Source of the DNA: Rhizobium sp. C4
GTDB lineage: Bacteria > Pseudomonadota > Alphaproteobacteria > Rhizobiales > Rhizobiaceae
Length of the DNA stretch: 64,000 nucleotides
NCBI RefSeq assembly: GCF_021026315.1
Contig: NZ_JAJNCX010000002.1
Location: 496,001-560,000, forward strand
Direction of reading: 5' to 3'
Shown here: positions 1 to 7,084 of the stretch, piece by piece
Layout of the letters: each line of letters starts with the position of its first letter
Position numbering within the stretch: position 1 is the first letter of the stretch
Translations under genes and position numbers: made by a program
Notes under the pieces: model-generated
The model's database searches: none
What the model was told of the DNA's origin: nothing
What the model saw: the letters and a program-made list of their open reading frames with translations, nothing else

Positions 1-1
1 G

Positions 2-1120
2 GTCACGCTCTTCTCGGCGCTGGCGCCGTTTACCACGCATCTCGGCTTCATCGCCACGGCCTCCACGACCTACGAGGAGCCCTATAATCTTGCCCGCAAG
101 TTCGCCTCGCTTGACCTCATTTCCGATGGCCGCGCCGGCTGGAACGTGGTGACGACGGCGACCGAATCCGCTGCGCAGAACTTCAACCTCGACCAGCAGC
201 ACCCGCACGCCTTCCGCTATCGCCGCGCCGGCGAATTCGTCGAAGTGGTGAAGAAGCTCTGGGACAGTTTCGAAGACGATGCCTTCATTCGCGACCGCGC
301 CACCGGCCGTTTCTTCGACCCCAACAAGGTGCATTACACCAATCACCGCGGAGAGCATTTCAAGGTCCGCGGGCCGCTCAATGTCTCGCGCTCTGCACAA
401 GGCCATCCGGTCATCGTGCAGGCCGGCCAGTCGGATGACGGCCGCGGGCTAGCCGCCCAGACGGCGGAAGTCATCTTCACCGCACATCAGCACATCGAGA
501 CGGCGCAGGAATTCTATCGCGACATCAAGAACCGCGCCCGTGGTCTTGGCCGCAATCCGGATCACGTTCTGATCATGCCCGGTGTCTCGCCCTTCATCGG
601 CCGCACGCTGGACGAGGCGAAGGAGAAATACGAGCGCCTGACCAGCCTCATCCTGGAGGAAGACGGTCTTGCCCTGATCAAGGGTCTCACCGGCGGCGAG
701 CTCGACCTGACGGGTGCCGATCTTGACGGCCCGCTGCCGCCGGCCCCGCCGACGGAGGGCATGAAGAGCCGCCAGACACTCATCCGCCAGATTGCGGACG
801 AGAACAACTTCACCATCCGTCAGCTCTACCAGTGGGTCGCCTCGGCACGCGGTCATTTCACCATCGTCGGTACGCCGGCAACGATTGCCGACACGCTGCA
901 GGAATGGTTCGAGAACGAGGCCGCTGATGGCTTCAACATCCTGCCGCCCTGGCTGCCGACCGGTCTCAACGACTTCGTCGACCTCGTCATTCCGGAGCTT
1001 CAGCGCCGCGGGCTCTTCCGCACCGAATACGAAGGCAAGACGCTGCGCGAAAATCTCGGCCTGCCTTTCCCGCAGAACCGCTGGACGCTCGCCGAAGGCG
1101 CGGTCCAGGCCGCCGAATAA
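2..1120 (+). CDS. FMN-dependent monooxygenase, NtaA/SnaA/DszA family (5' truncated)
   Basis: Bacterial-luciferase-like flavin monooxygenase. Such enzymes use reduced FMN and O2 to attack C-S, C-N or related bonds. The frame is open from base 2, so the N-terminus lies outside the window: 372 residues are visible against roughly 440 for the family. Visible family segments include SDGRAGWNVVTT near the start and GHPVIVQAGQSDDGR about 90 residues further on. An SsuCAB-like ABC transporter follows in the same direction after 30 bases, so an organosulfur substrate is a reasonable inference. The exact substrate cannot be read from sequence. Confidence 0.85.
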   Translation, partial: VTLFSALAPFTTHLGFIATASTTYEEPYNLARKFASLDLISDGRAGWNVVTTATESAAQNFNLDQQHPHAFRYRRAGEFVEVVKKLWDSFEDDAFIRDRATGRFFDPNKVHYTNHRGEHFKVRGPLNVSRSAQGHPVIVQAGQSDDGRGLAAQTAEVIFTAHQHIETAQEFYRDIKNRARGLGRNPDHVLIMPGVSPFIGRTLDEAKEKYERLTSLILEEDGLALIKGLTGGELDLTGADLDGPLPPAPPTEGMKSRQTLIRQIADENNFTIRQLYQWVASARGHFTIVGTPATIADTLQEWFENEAADGFNILPPWLPTGLNDFVDLVIPELQRRGLFRTEYEGKTLRENLGLPFPQNRWTLAEGAVQAAE

Positions 1121-1150
1121 ACCGACAGACACGGATCAGAGGACACTCCC

Positions 1151-2068
1151 ATGGCGCTCGATATCGAACAGTCGTTTCCGCTGAAGGCCAGCTCCCTGCA
1201 AACCGGCTCTCCAAGGGCTGCCACCCTGAAGGCCAGCCCGTCGCAAGCGGGCGGGCAGCACGCCGGACAGGCCGGCCCCGCCTTCTCCACGGTGGGCCGG
1301 CTTGTCCGGGGCGGTGTGCAGGGCGCTTTCGTGCGCTACGGTTCGATCATCGCGCTTGCCATCCTCTGGCAGGTCGCGGCAACCGCCGGGTGGATCAACC
1401 CGGCGGTGATCCCGCCGCTCGACCGCATCTTCGAAGCGCTGACCAATGGTTTCATTTCAGGCCCGCTCTGGCGCGATCTCGCCATCAGCCTGCAGCGCTC
1501 CGGGATCGCCTTTGCCGCAGCGGTCGCCATCGGCATTCCGCTCGGCCTGTTCATGGGCGAGATCCGCCTTGTCGAACGCGCGCTTGATCCGATCCTGCAG
1601 CTGCTGCGCCAGACCTCGGCGCTGGCGCTTTATCCGGTCTTCATCCTGCTGCTGGGGCTCGGTGAAACCTCCAAGGTCTTCGTCATCTTCTGGGCGACCC
1701 TGTTTCCGATCTTGCTTGCCACCATTGGCGGCGTGAAACAGGCAGACCCGAAGCTGATCGAGATGGCCCGCGTCTACGGCGCCCGCCGGCGGCATATCTT
1801 CCGCAGTGTCGTTCTGCCGGGCGCTCTGCCGCAGATCTTCGTCGGCCTGCGCCTCAGCGCCACCACCGCGCTGCTCCTGCTGATTGCCGCCGAAATGATC
1901 GGCGCCAATAGCGGCCTCGGCTTCCAGGTGATGAACGCCCAATACAATTTCCAGATCCCGCTGATGTTCGGCGCCATCCTGCTGCTCGCAGCCCTTGGCC
2001 TTGTCGCCAACCTCATTCTCGAAACCCTGCAGAAGCGATTGTGCCGCTGGGCGCCCGCCAAGGCATGA
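1151..2068 (+). CDS. ABC transporter permease, SsuC/TauC type
   Basis: Inner-membrane permease of the nitrate/sulfonate/taurine importer class. It has 305 residues, with a polar N-terminal extension of about 55 residues before the first hydrophobic segment. Five or six membrane segments follow, and the cytoplasmic coupling (EAA) loop is at about residues 205-227 (MARVYGARRRHIFRSVVLPG). It lies between the monooxygenase and the cognate binding protein and is presumably co-transcribed with both. The start at 1151 is preceded by a GAGGA-like ribosome site. Assignment to the sulfonate class is by overall pattern; substrate is inferred from the neighbours. Confidence 0.85.
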   Translation: MALDIEQSFPLKASSLQTGSPRAATLKASPSQAGGQHAGQAGPAFSTVGRLVRGGVQGAFVRYGSIIALAILWQVAATAGWINPAVIPPLDRIFEALTNGFISGPLWRDLAISLQRSGIAFAAAVAIGIPLGLFMGEIRLVERALDPILQLLRQTSALALYPVFILLLGLGETSKVFVIFWATLFPILLATIGGVKQADPKLIEMARVYGARRRHIFRSVVLPGALPQIFVGLRLSATTALLLLIAAEMIGANSGLGFQVMNAQYNFQIPLMFGAILLLAALGLVANLILETLQKRLCRWAPAKA

Positions 2069-2115
2069 GCAAAGCCCACTTGTCGCCAAACCCCTATTGA
2101 TCAAGGAGAGACCCC

Positions 2116-3120
2116 ATGACAACCATCAACCGCCGCCGCTTCAATGCGCTTGCCGCCCTGTCCGCCAGCCTTTTCCTCTCGACCCCGATGGGCTTTGCCT
2201 ATGCAGCCGGCCCGGAAGAGGTGAAAATCCGCTATCTCGCAAGCCAGGGCGGCCTGTCCGGCCATGAGCTTGCCGATGCGCTCGGCTATTTCGAGGGTAC
2301 CGGCATCAAGATCGAGAATGTCGGCTATGCGCAGGGCGGCCCGGCTTCGCTCTTCGCGCTCGCCTCGGGCAATGTCGAACTCGGCAGTGCCGCAACGTCT
2401 GCCGTTCTCAACTCGATTGCCGGCGGCAATGATTTCGTCGCGGCCTATCCGTCCAACGGTATCAACCAGCAGACGGAAAGCATCTTCTATTCGCTGGACG
2501 GAAGCCCGATCAAGTCGATCAAGGATCTGGCCGGCAAGACGATTGCCGTCAACACGCTCGGCGCCCATCTCGACTACACGGTGCGCGAGGCGCTGCATTC
2601 CGTCGGCCTGCCGGAAAATGCCGCCAAGCTCGTCGTCGTGCCCGGCCCGCAGCTGGAACAGGTCCTGCGCTCCAAGCAGGTTGATGTCACGGCCTTCGGC
2701 TACTGGCAGAAGACCTTTGAAGGCGCGGCTTTGAAGAATGGCGGCCTGCAGAAGATCTTCGGCGACACCGATGTCCTCGGCGAAATCGCCGGTGGCTTTG
2801 CCGTGCTGCGGCGCGACTGGATCAAGGCGCATCCGAAGGCGGCACAGGTATTCATCGAACAGTCCGAGCGCGCCGCCGACTATGCGCGGACCCATCCGGA
2901 AGAAACCAAGAAGCTGATTGCCAAGGTGCTGACCGCCCGCGGCGAGAACGGCGACATCGCGCAATATTTCACCGGCTATGGCCTGCGCCCCGGCGCCAAG
3001 GCGGTCGATCGCGACCTGCAGTTCTGGATCGATATCTTCGTCCGCGAAGGCCAGATCAAGAAGGACCAGATCAAGGTCGAGAATGTGCTCTACACGCCAG
3101 AGCGTTTCGCCAGCAACTAA
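2116..3120 (+). CDS. ABC transporter substrate-binding protein, SsuA/TauA type
   Basis: Periplasmic binding protein of 334 residues. The N-terminus carries a twin-arginine-like stretch (INRRRFNALAAL) followed by a hydrophobic segment and a probable cleavage site near residue 30 (AYA), so export by Tat is possible. The mature part has the NMT1/SsuA-like pattern, for example AQGGPASLFALASGNVE and ITDLAGKTIAV-type segments. AAGGAGA precedes the start. The gene is followed by a GC-rich hairpin before the ATPase gene, consistent with higher expression of the binding protein. Likely ligand is an aliphatic sulfonate or similar anion, inferred from the adjacent monooxygenase. Confidence 0.85.
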   Translation: MTTINRRRFNALAALSASLFLSTPMGFAYAAGPEEVKIRYLASQGGLSGHELADALGYFEGTGIKIENVGYAQGGPASLFALASGNVELGSAATSAVLNSIAGGNDFVAAYPSNGINQQTESIFYSLDGSPIKSIKDLAGKTIAVNTLGAHLDYTVREALHSVGLPENAAKLVVVPGPQLEQVLRSKQVDVTAFGYWQKTFEGAALKNGGLQKIFGDTDVLGEIAGGFAVLRRDWIKAHPKAAQVFIEQSERAADYARTHPEETKKLIAKVLTARGENGDIAQYFTGYGLRPGAKAVDRDLQFWIDIFVREGQIKKDQIKVENVLYTPERFASN

Positions 3121-3137
3121 TCCCAGGAACAGAGAAC

Positions 3138-3155
3138 CGGGCCCCTCCGGGCCCG
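3138..3155 (+). other. intergenic hairpin after binding-protein gene
   Basis: Perfect 7-bp stem CGGGCCC / GGGCCCG with a 4-base loop, not followed by a T-run. It lies between the binding-protein and ATPase genes. This fits an mRNA-stabilising or attenuating element rather than a full terminator; three other importers in the window have a hairpin in the same place. Confidence 0.55.
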
Positions 3156-3183
3156 CCGTTCCACGCCGCAAGCGAGGTTTGAC

Positions 3184-3954
3184 ATGACGACAGCAACCGA
3201 AGCCCTTCGCGGAGAGGTGACGATCCGCGACCTCTCCAAGACCTTCAACATCAATGGCCGCGCGCTGAACGTGCTGAAGGGTGTCAATCTCGATATTCGC
3301 GGCGGCGAATGCCTGGCGATCGTCGGCGCCAGCGGCTCGGGCAAGACGACGCTGCTGCGTGTTCTCGCCGGCCTTGAGGATGCCGATGAAGGTCGCGTGC
3401 TGATCGATGGCGAGCCGGTCCATGGTGTCGGCACCGAGCGTGCCGTCATCTTCCAGGAGCCGCGCCTGCTTCCATGGCGCACCGTCATCGAAAATGTTGC
3501 CTTCCCTCTGGAACTGCGCGGCCTGTCTCGCGACGAGGGGCTGAAGCGCGCCCGCCGCTATGTCCAGCTCGTGGGTCTCACCGATTTTGTCGAGGCCTAT
3601 CCGTCACAGCTGTCCGGTGGCATGGCGCAACGTGTCGGCATCGCCCGCGCGCTTGCGATCCAGCCCGAAATTCTCCTCCTCGACGAGCCCCTTGGCGCAC
3701 TCGACGCCATGACCAAGCTCACCATGCAGGAAGAACTCTCCCGCATCTGGCGCGAGGAAAAGGTGACGATGATCATCGTCACCCACGACCTCGAGGAAGC
3801 GATCTACCTCGCCGACCGCGTGCTTGTCCTTCCCAAGGACAAGAGCGGTCAGTTGCGCGAGATCAGCGTTGACCTGCCGCGTCCCCGCAATCGTAGCGAG
3901 GAGGGCTTCGTCAGGCTACGGGAACAGCTGCTCGCAGAGTTCGGCCTGCACTGA
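3184..3954 (+). CDS. ABC transporter ATP-binding protein, SsuB/TauB type
   Basis: Cytoplasmic ATPase of the importer encoded just upstream; 256 residues, normal for the family. Walker A GASGSGKTT is at 48-56, the Q-loop at about 91, the signature LSGGM at 143-147, Walker B ILLLDEP at 163-169 and the switch histidine at about 201. It completes the permease, binding protein, ATPase set and ends the operon. The next gene (LacI regulator) is convergent, 18 bases away. Confidence 0.9.
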   Translation: MTTATEALRGEVTIRDLSKTFNINGRALNVLKGVNLDIRGGECLAIVGASGSGKTTLLRVLAGLEDADEGRVLIDGEPVHGVGTERAVIFQEPRLLPWRTVIENVAFPLELRGLSRDEGLKRARRYVQLVGLTDFVEAYPSQLSGGMAQRVGIARALAIQPEILLLDEPLGALDAMTKLTMQEELSRIWREEKVTMIIVTHDLEEAIYLADRVLVLPKDKSGQLREISVDLPRPRNRSEEGFVRLREQLLAEFGLH

Positions 3955-3972
3955 TCCGCATCTCAGGTTTGA

Positions 3973-5007
3973 TCAGGCCCGCGCCGTCGACTGCCGTTCA
4001 ACGATATGGCAGGCCAGCTCGATGCGTCGTGCCGGCGTCGCATTACCGTTGACGGCATCGAGAAGAAGATCGAGCGCGCTCGCACCGATCTCGTGCATGG
4101 GGACATGGATGGAGGAAAGCGGCGGATTGTAGAAGGCCGCTTGCGGCAGATCGTCCATCCCCATGACGGAGACATCGCCCGGTACGCTGAAGCCTGCCTT
4201 CTGCACACCCATCATGGCACCGACGGCAAGGCTTTCGCCGGCCGTCAGCACGGCGGTGAAATCAAGGCCGCGCCTGGCTATGCGCTGCTCAATGGCTGCT
4301 GCCGCCAGTTCCGGTAGCCAGTCCTCGACCTCAACCGTGAGGTCATCGATATCCTGTGCACCCTTGGCCGCCACCGCGTCACGCCAGCCCTCGAAGCGGC
4401 GCTCGATGGTGCGGCGGCCGCGCCGCATGAGGAAGAGGATGCGCTCATGGCCCAGCGACTGGAGATATTCCGCTCCGATCCGCGCGCCGGACCGGTTGCA
4501 GGGTGTGACGCTCGAAAGCCGCATCAAGGGGTCGTCGCTGTTGACGAGGACGACCGGCTTGCCGAAATCGCGGCTCAGCGACAGGGCGCTTTCGTCGTCA
4601 ATGGTGAGAAAGAGAAACCCGGCCACGCTCACGTCGTCGAGCGCCCTGCGCAGGCCCTCGATATCGCCCGGGGCGCCTGAAATGGGCTGCGTGACGATCT
4701 CGACGCCCAGCGTTTCGGCGCGCTGGTGCAGCCCCTGCAGAACCTGCGCGGTGAACTGGTTGCGGACATAGTCGATCATGGCCGCGCTGCTGGCCGCGAG
4801 AATGATCTTCTGGCCGCTGACCGAGGTCGGAATGTTGTAGTTCAGCGCCTTGGCCATTTCCGTGACCTGTGCGCGGATTTCCGGCCGCACGCCCTTTTCG
4901 CCGGCCAGCGCCCGCGATGCTGTGCTCATCGACACGCCGCAGCGCGCGGCAATGTCTTCCAGCCGCACCTTGCGGCTCGGTTTGCCTCTTTTGCCGATGC
5001 TGCTCAT
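3973..5007 (-). CDS. LacI-family transcriptional regulator
   Basis: One-component sugar-responsive repressor of 344 residues. The start at 5007 gives MSSIGKRGKPSRKVRLEDIA; GGGGA lies 8 bases upstream, and an in-frame extension to 5166 was rejected because it reaches into the promoter region and past the divergent start. The LacI helix-turn-helix (VRLEDIAARCGVSMSTASRAL) occupies about residues 14-34. A periplasmic-binding-protein-like effector domain follows. It is divergent from the GH105/kduI/sugar-ABC operon starting at 5151, which is its most likely target, with an unsaturated uronate or its ketodeoxy product as plausible inducer (inference). Confidence 0.9.
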   Translation of the reverse strand: MSSIGKRGKPSRKVRLEDIAARCGVSMSTASRALAGEKGVRPEIRAQVTEMAKALNYNIPTSVSGQKIILAASSAAMIDYVRNQFTAQVLQGLHQRAETLGVEIVTQPISGAPGDIEGLRRALDDVSVAGFLFLTIDDESALSLSRDFGKPVVLVNSDDPLMRLSSVTPCNRSGARIGAEYLQSLGHERILFLMRRGRRTIERRFEGWRDAVAAKGAQDIDDLTVEVEDWLPELAAAAIEQRIARRGLDFTAVLTAGESLAVGAMMGVQKAGFSVPGDVSVMGMDDLPQAAFYNPPLSSIHVPMHEIGASALDLLLDAVNGNATPARRIELACHIVERQSTARA

Positions 5008-5026
5008 GTCCGGTTCCCCGCAGATA

Positions 5027-5071
5027 TTGCGCGCAAACTGCAAGAAATTTTCATATTGCGCAAGAATTTTC
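5027..5071. promoter_or_regulatory. candidate LacI-family operator region
   Basis: Between the LacI gene and the divergent GH105 operon lie two short palindromes, TTGCGCGCAA (5027-5036) and TTGCGCAA (5056-5063). Their centres are 28 bases apart. They are interleaved with a near-direct repeat GCAAGAAATTTTC (5040-5052) and GCAAGAATTTTC (5060-5071). Position and symmetry fit an operator controlling both directions; assignment to this regulator is inferred. Confidence 0.4.
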
Positions 5072-5150
5072 CGTGTGCCAACGTCCTTTTCAAGCCGCCC
5101 GGCGCGCCTCAAATGGCGCAAGAGGTGGCGCGATACGGGAGGAAATTGCG

Positions 5151-6251
5151 ATGACGCCTCAGGCAAGCGTTCTGAAAGAGCGCCTGGACCGGCTTGTGCA
5201 GGGCATGACCAAGCTCAGCCATGACGGCCGCTACAACGAGCCCAATCTCGACGGCACGGCGGGCGACTATATCAGCTTCAATTCCTGGGAATGGCCGCAA
5301 GGCATCGGGCTTTATGGCCTCGTGCGGCTCTGGATGTTCAATCGCGATCCGGGCCTGAAGGCGCTGATCGAGAACTGGTTTGATGGTCGCATTGCTGCTG
5401 GCCTGCCCAAGCTCAACATCAATACGACTGCGCCCATGCTGCCGCTTTCGCTTCTGTGGCGCGAGACGGGCGAGGCGCGCTGGCAGGGTGAACTCGACAA
5501 GTGGGCGGATCGCGTCCTTTCCGAAATGCCGCGCACGCCGGAAGGCGGCATCCCGCATATCGTGTCCGACAAGATCAACGATCGGGAACTCTGGGACGAC
5601 ACGCTGGTCATGGTCGGCCTGTTCCTGGCCTCCTACGGCCAGACGAGCGGCCGCCGCGAGCTGGTGGACGAGGCCTGCCATCAGTTCCTGCTGCATACCC
5701 GCTATCTGGCGGACACAAAGACCGGCCTCTGGTTCCATGGCTGGACCTTTGAGGGGCGGCATAATTTTGCCCGCGCGCTCTGGGGGCGCGGCAATTCCTG
5801 GATCACGGTCGGTATTCTCGACCTGATCGAAATCGCCGACATCGCGCCGCCAATCCGCACATTCCTGCTCGGCGTGCTGGAAGCGCAGATCGAGACGCTT
5901 CTGAAGCTTCAGGCGCCGTCCGGCGCATGGCATACGCTGCTCGACGATCCGACCTCTTACGAGGAAATCTCGGCCACGGCCGGTTTCGGCTATGGTCTCA
6001 TGAAGGCTGCCCGCCTCGGCATCGGCCCGGCCGGCTGCCGCGAGGCGGGGCTGAAGGCGCTTTCCGTCGTGCTGGCCAATATCGACGACAATGGCACGGT
6101 CGCCAACGTCTCCTACGGGACGCGCATGGGCCATGACCTGCAATTCTACAAGGATATCCCGATCGAGCCGACGGGCTACGGCCAGGCGCTCGCCATTCTC
6201 TGCCTCACCGAGGCGCTGTCCCATGTGGATCACAAGGAGGCCGCGGCATGA
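5151..6251 (+). CDS. glycoside hydrolase family 105-like unsaturated glucuronyl/rhamnogalacturonyl hydrolase
   Basis: Probable hydrolase that removes the unsaturated uronate residue left by a polysaccharide lyase, releasing 5-dehydro-4-deoxy-glucuronate. The 367 residues follow the (alpha/alpha)6-barrel GH88/GH105 pattern. The motif ELWDDTLVMVGLFLA at about 146-160 carries the expected acidic pair (Asp149/Asp150), and NFARALWGRGNSW is another family-like stretch. There is no signal peptide, so it acts in the cytoplasm on imported oligosaccharide. The ATG at 5151 follows GGGAGGAAATTGCG. It overlaps kduI by ATGA, and kduI would process its product, which supports the assignment. Confidence 0.85.
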   Translation: MTPQASVLKERLDRLVQGMTKLSHDGRYNEPNLDGTAGDYISFNSWEWPQGIGLYGLVRLWMFNRDPGLKALIENWFDGRIAAGLPKLNINTTAPMLPLSLLWRETGEARWQGELDKWADRVLSEMPRTPEGGIPHIVSDKINDRELWDDTLVMVGLFLASYGQTSGRRELVDEACHQFLLHTRYLADTKTGLWFHGWTFEGRHNFARALWGRGNSWITVGILDLIEIADIAPPIRTFLLGVLEAQIETLLKLQAPSGAWHTLLDDPTSYEEISATAGFGYGLMKAARLGIGPAGCREAGLKALSVVLANIDDNGTVANVSYGTRMGHDLQFYKDIPIEPTGYGQALAILCLTEALSHVDHKEAAA

Positions 6252-7084
6252 CCATGCGCGTGCTCTACGGGGTTTCCCCCAACGATATCAAAAGCTTCGA
6301 CACGGAGCGCTTGCGCGCCGAATTCCTGATCGAGGGGCTTTATCGCCCCGGTCATATCGAATTCGCCTACACCCATTTCGATCGCATGATCGTGGGGGCG
6401 GCAACGCCAGCCGCCGAGCCGCTTTCCTTCGGCGACGGTGCGGAAATCGGCACGCCGCTTTTCTTCACCGCCCGCGAAATGGGTGTCGCCAATCTCGGCG
6501 GTGCCGGCAAGATTACGGTCGATGGCCAGACATTCGCGCTCGCCAACCGCGATGTTCTCTATATCGGCCGGGGCGCTGAAAAGGTGACGCTGATGAGCGA
6601 CGATCCGGCCAAGCCGGCGCGTTTCTACATGAATTCCGTGCCCGCTGGGCGCGATATCCTGCATCGCCTGATCACGAAGGAAGAGGCCAAGCCTCTCGAT
6701 CTCGGTGACGAGGCCCGCTCCAACAAGCGCCGGCTGCGCATGTACATCCATCCCGAGGTCGCCCCGTCTTCCCTCCTTTTGATGGGGATCACCGATCTCG
6801 CACCCGGAAGCATCTGGAACACAATGCCGCCACACCTCCATGAGCGGCGTATGGAGGCCTATTGCTATTTCGACCTCGATGAGGCCGACCGGGTCATTCA
6901 TCTCATGGGTCGTCCCGACCAGACGCGCAATCTCATCGTCGCCAATGGCGATGTCGTGATCTCGCCGGCCTGGTCGATCCATATGGGCGCTGGCACCGGC
7001 CCTTATGCCTTCGTCTGGGGCATGACCGGGGAAAACCAGGCCTATACCGATGTCGATCCCGTTCCCGTGGCTAGCTTGAAATGA
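6248..7084 (+). CDS. kduI: 5-dehydro-4-deoxy-D-glucuronate isomerase
   Basis: KduI converts 5-dehydro-4-deoxy-D-glucuronate to 3-deoxy-D-glycero-2,5-hexodiulosonate in pectin and uronate catabolism. It has 278 residues, matching the family. The cupin zinc site is visible as HLHERRMEA (His196, His198, Glu203) with a fourth ligand in WSIHMG (His245). Start and stop overlap its neighbours (ATGA on both sides), so translation is probably coupled. No KduD or KDG kinase/aldolase gene is present in this operon, so later steps must be encoded elsewhere. Confidence 0.93.
   Translation: MTMRVLYGVSPNDIKSFDTERLRAEFLIEGLYRPGHIEFAYTHFDRMIVGAATPAAEPLSFGDGAEIGTPLFFTAREMGVANLGGAGKITVDGQTFALANRDVLYIGRGAEKVTLMSDDPAKPARFYMNSVPAGRDILHRLITKEEAKPLDLGDEARSNKRRLRMYIHPEVAPSSLLLMGITDLAPGSIWNTMPPHLHERRMEAYCYFDLDEADRVIHLMGRPDQTRNLIVANGDVVISPAWSIHMGAGTGPYAFVWGMTGENQAYTDVDPVPVASLK

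Noticed and set aside
2101-3423. 440-codon - strand frame opposite the SsuA-like gene
   Set aside because: Shadow of the binding-protein gene with no motif.
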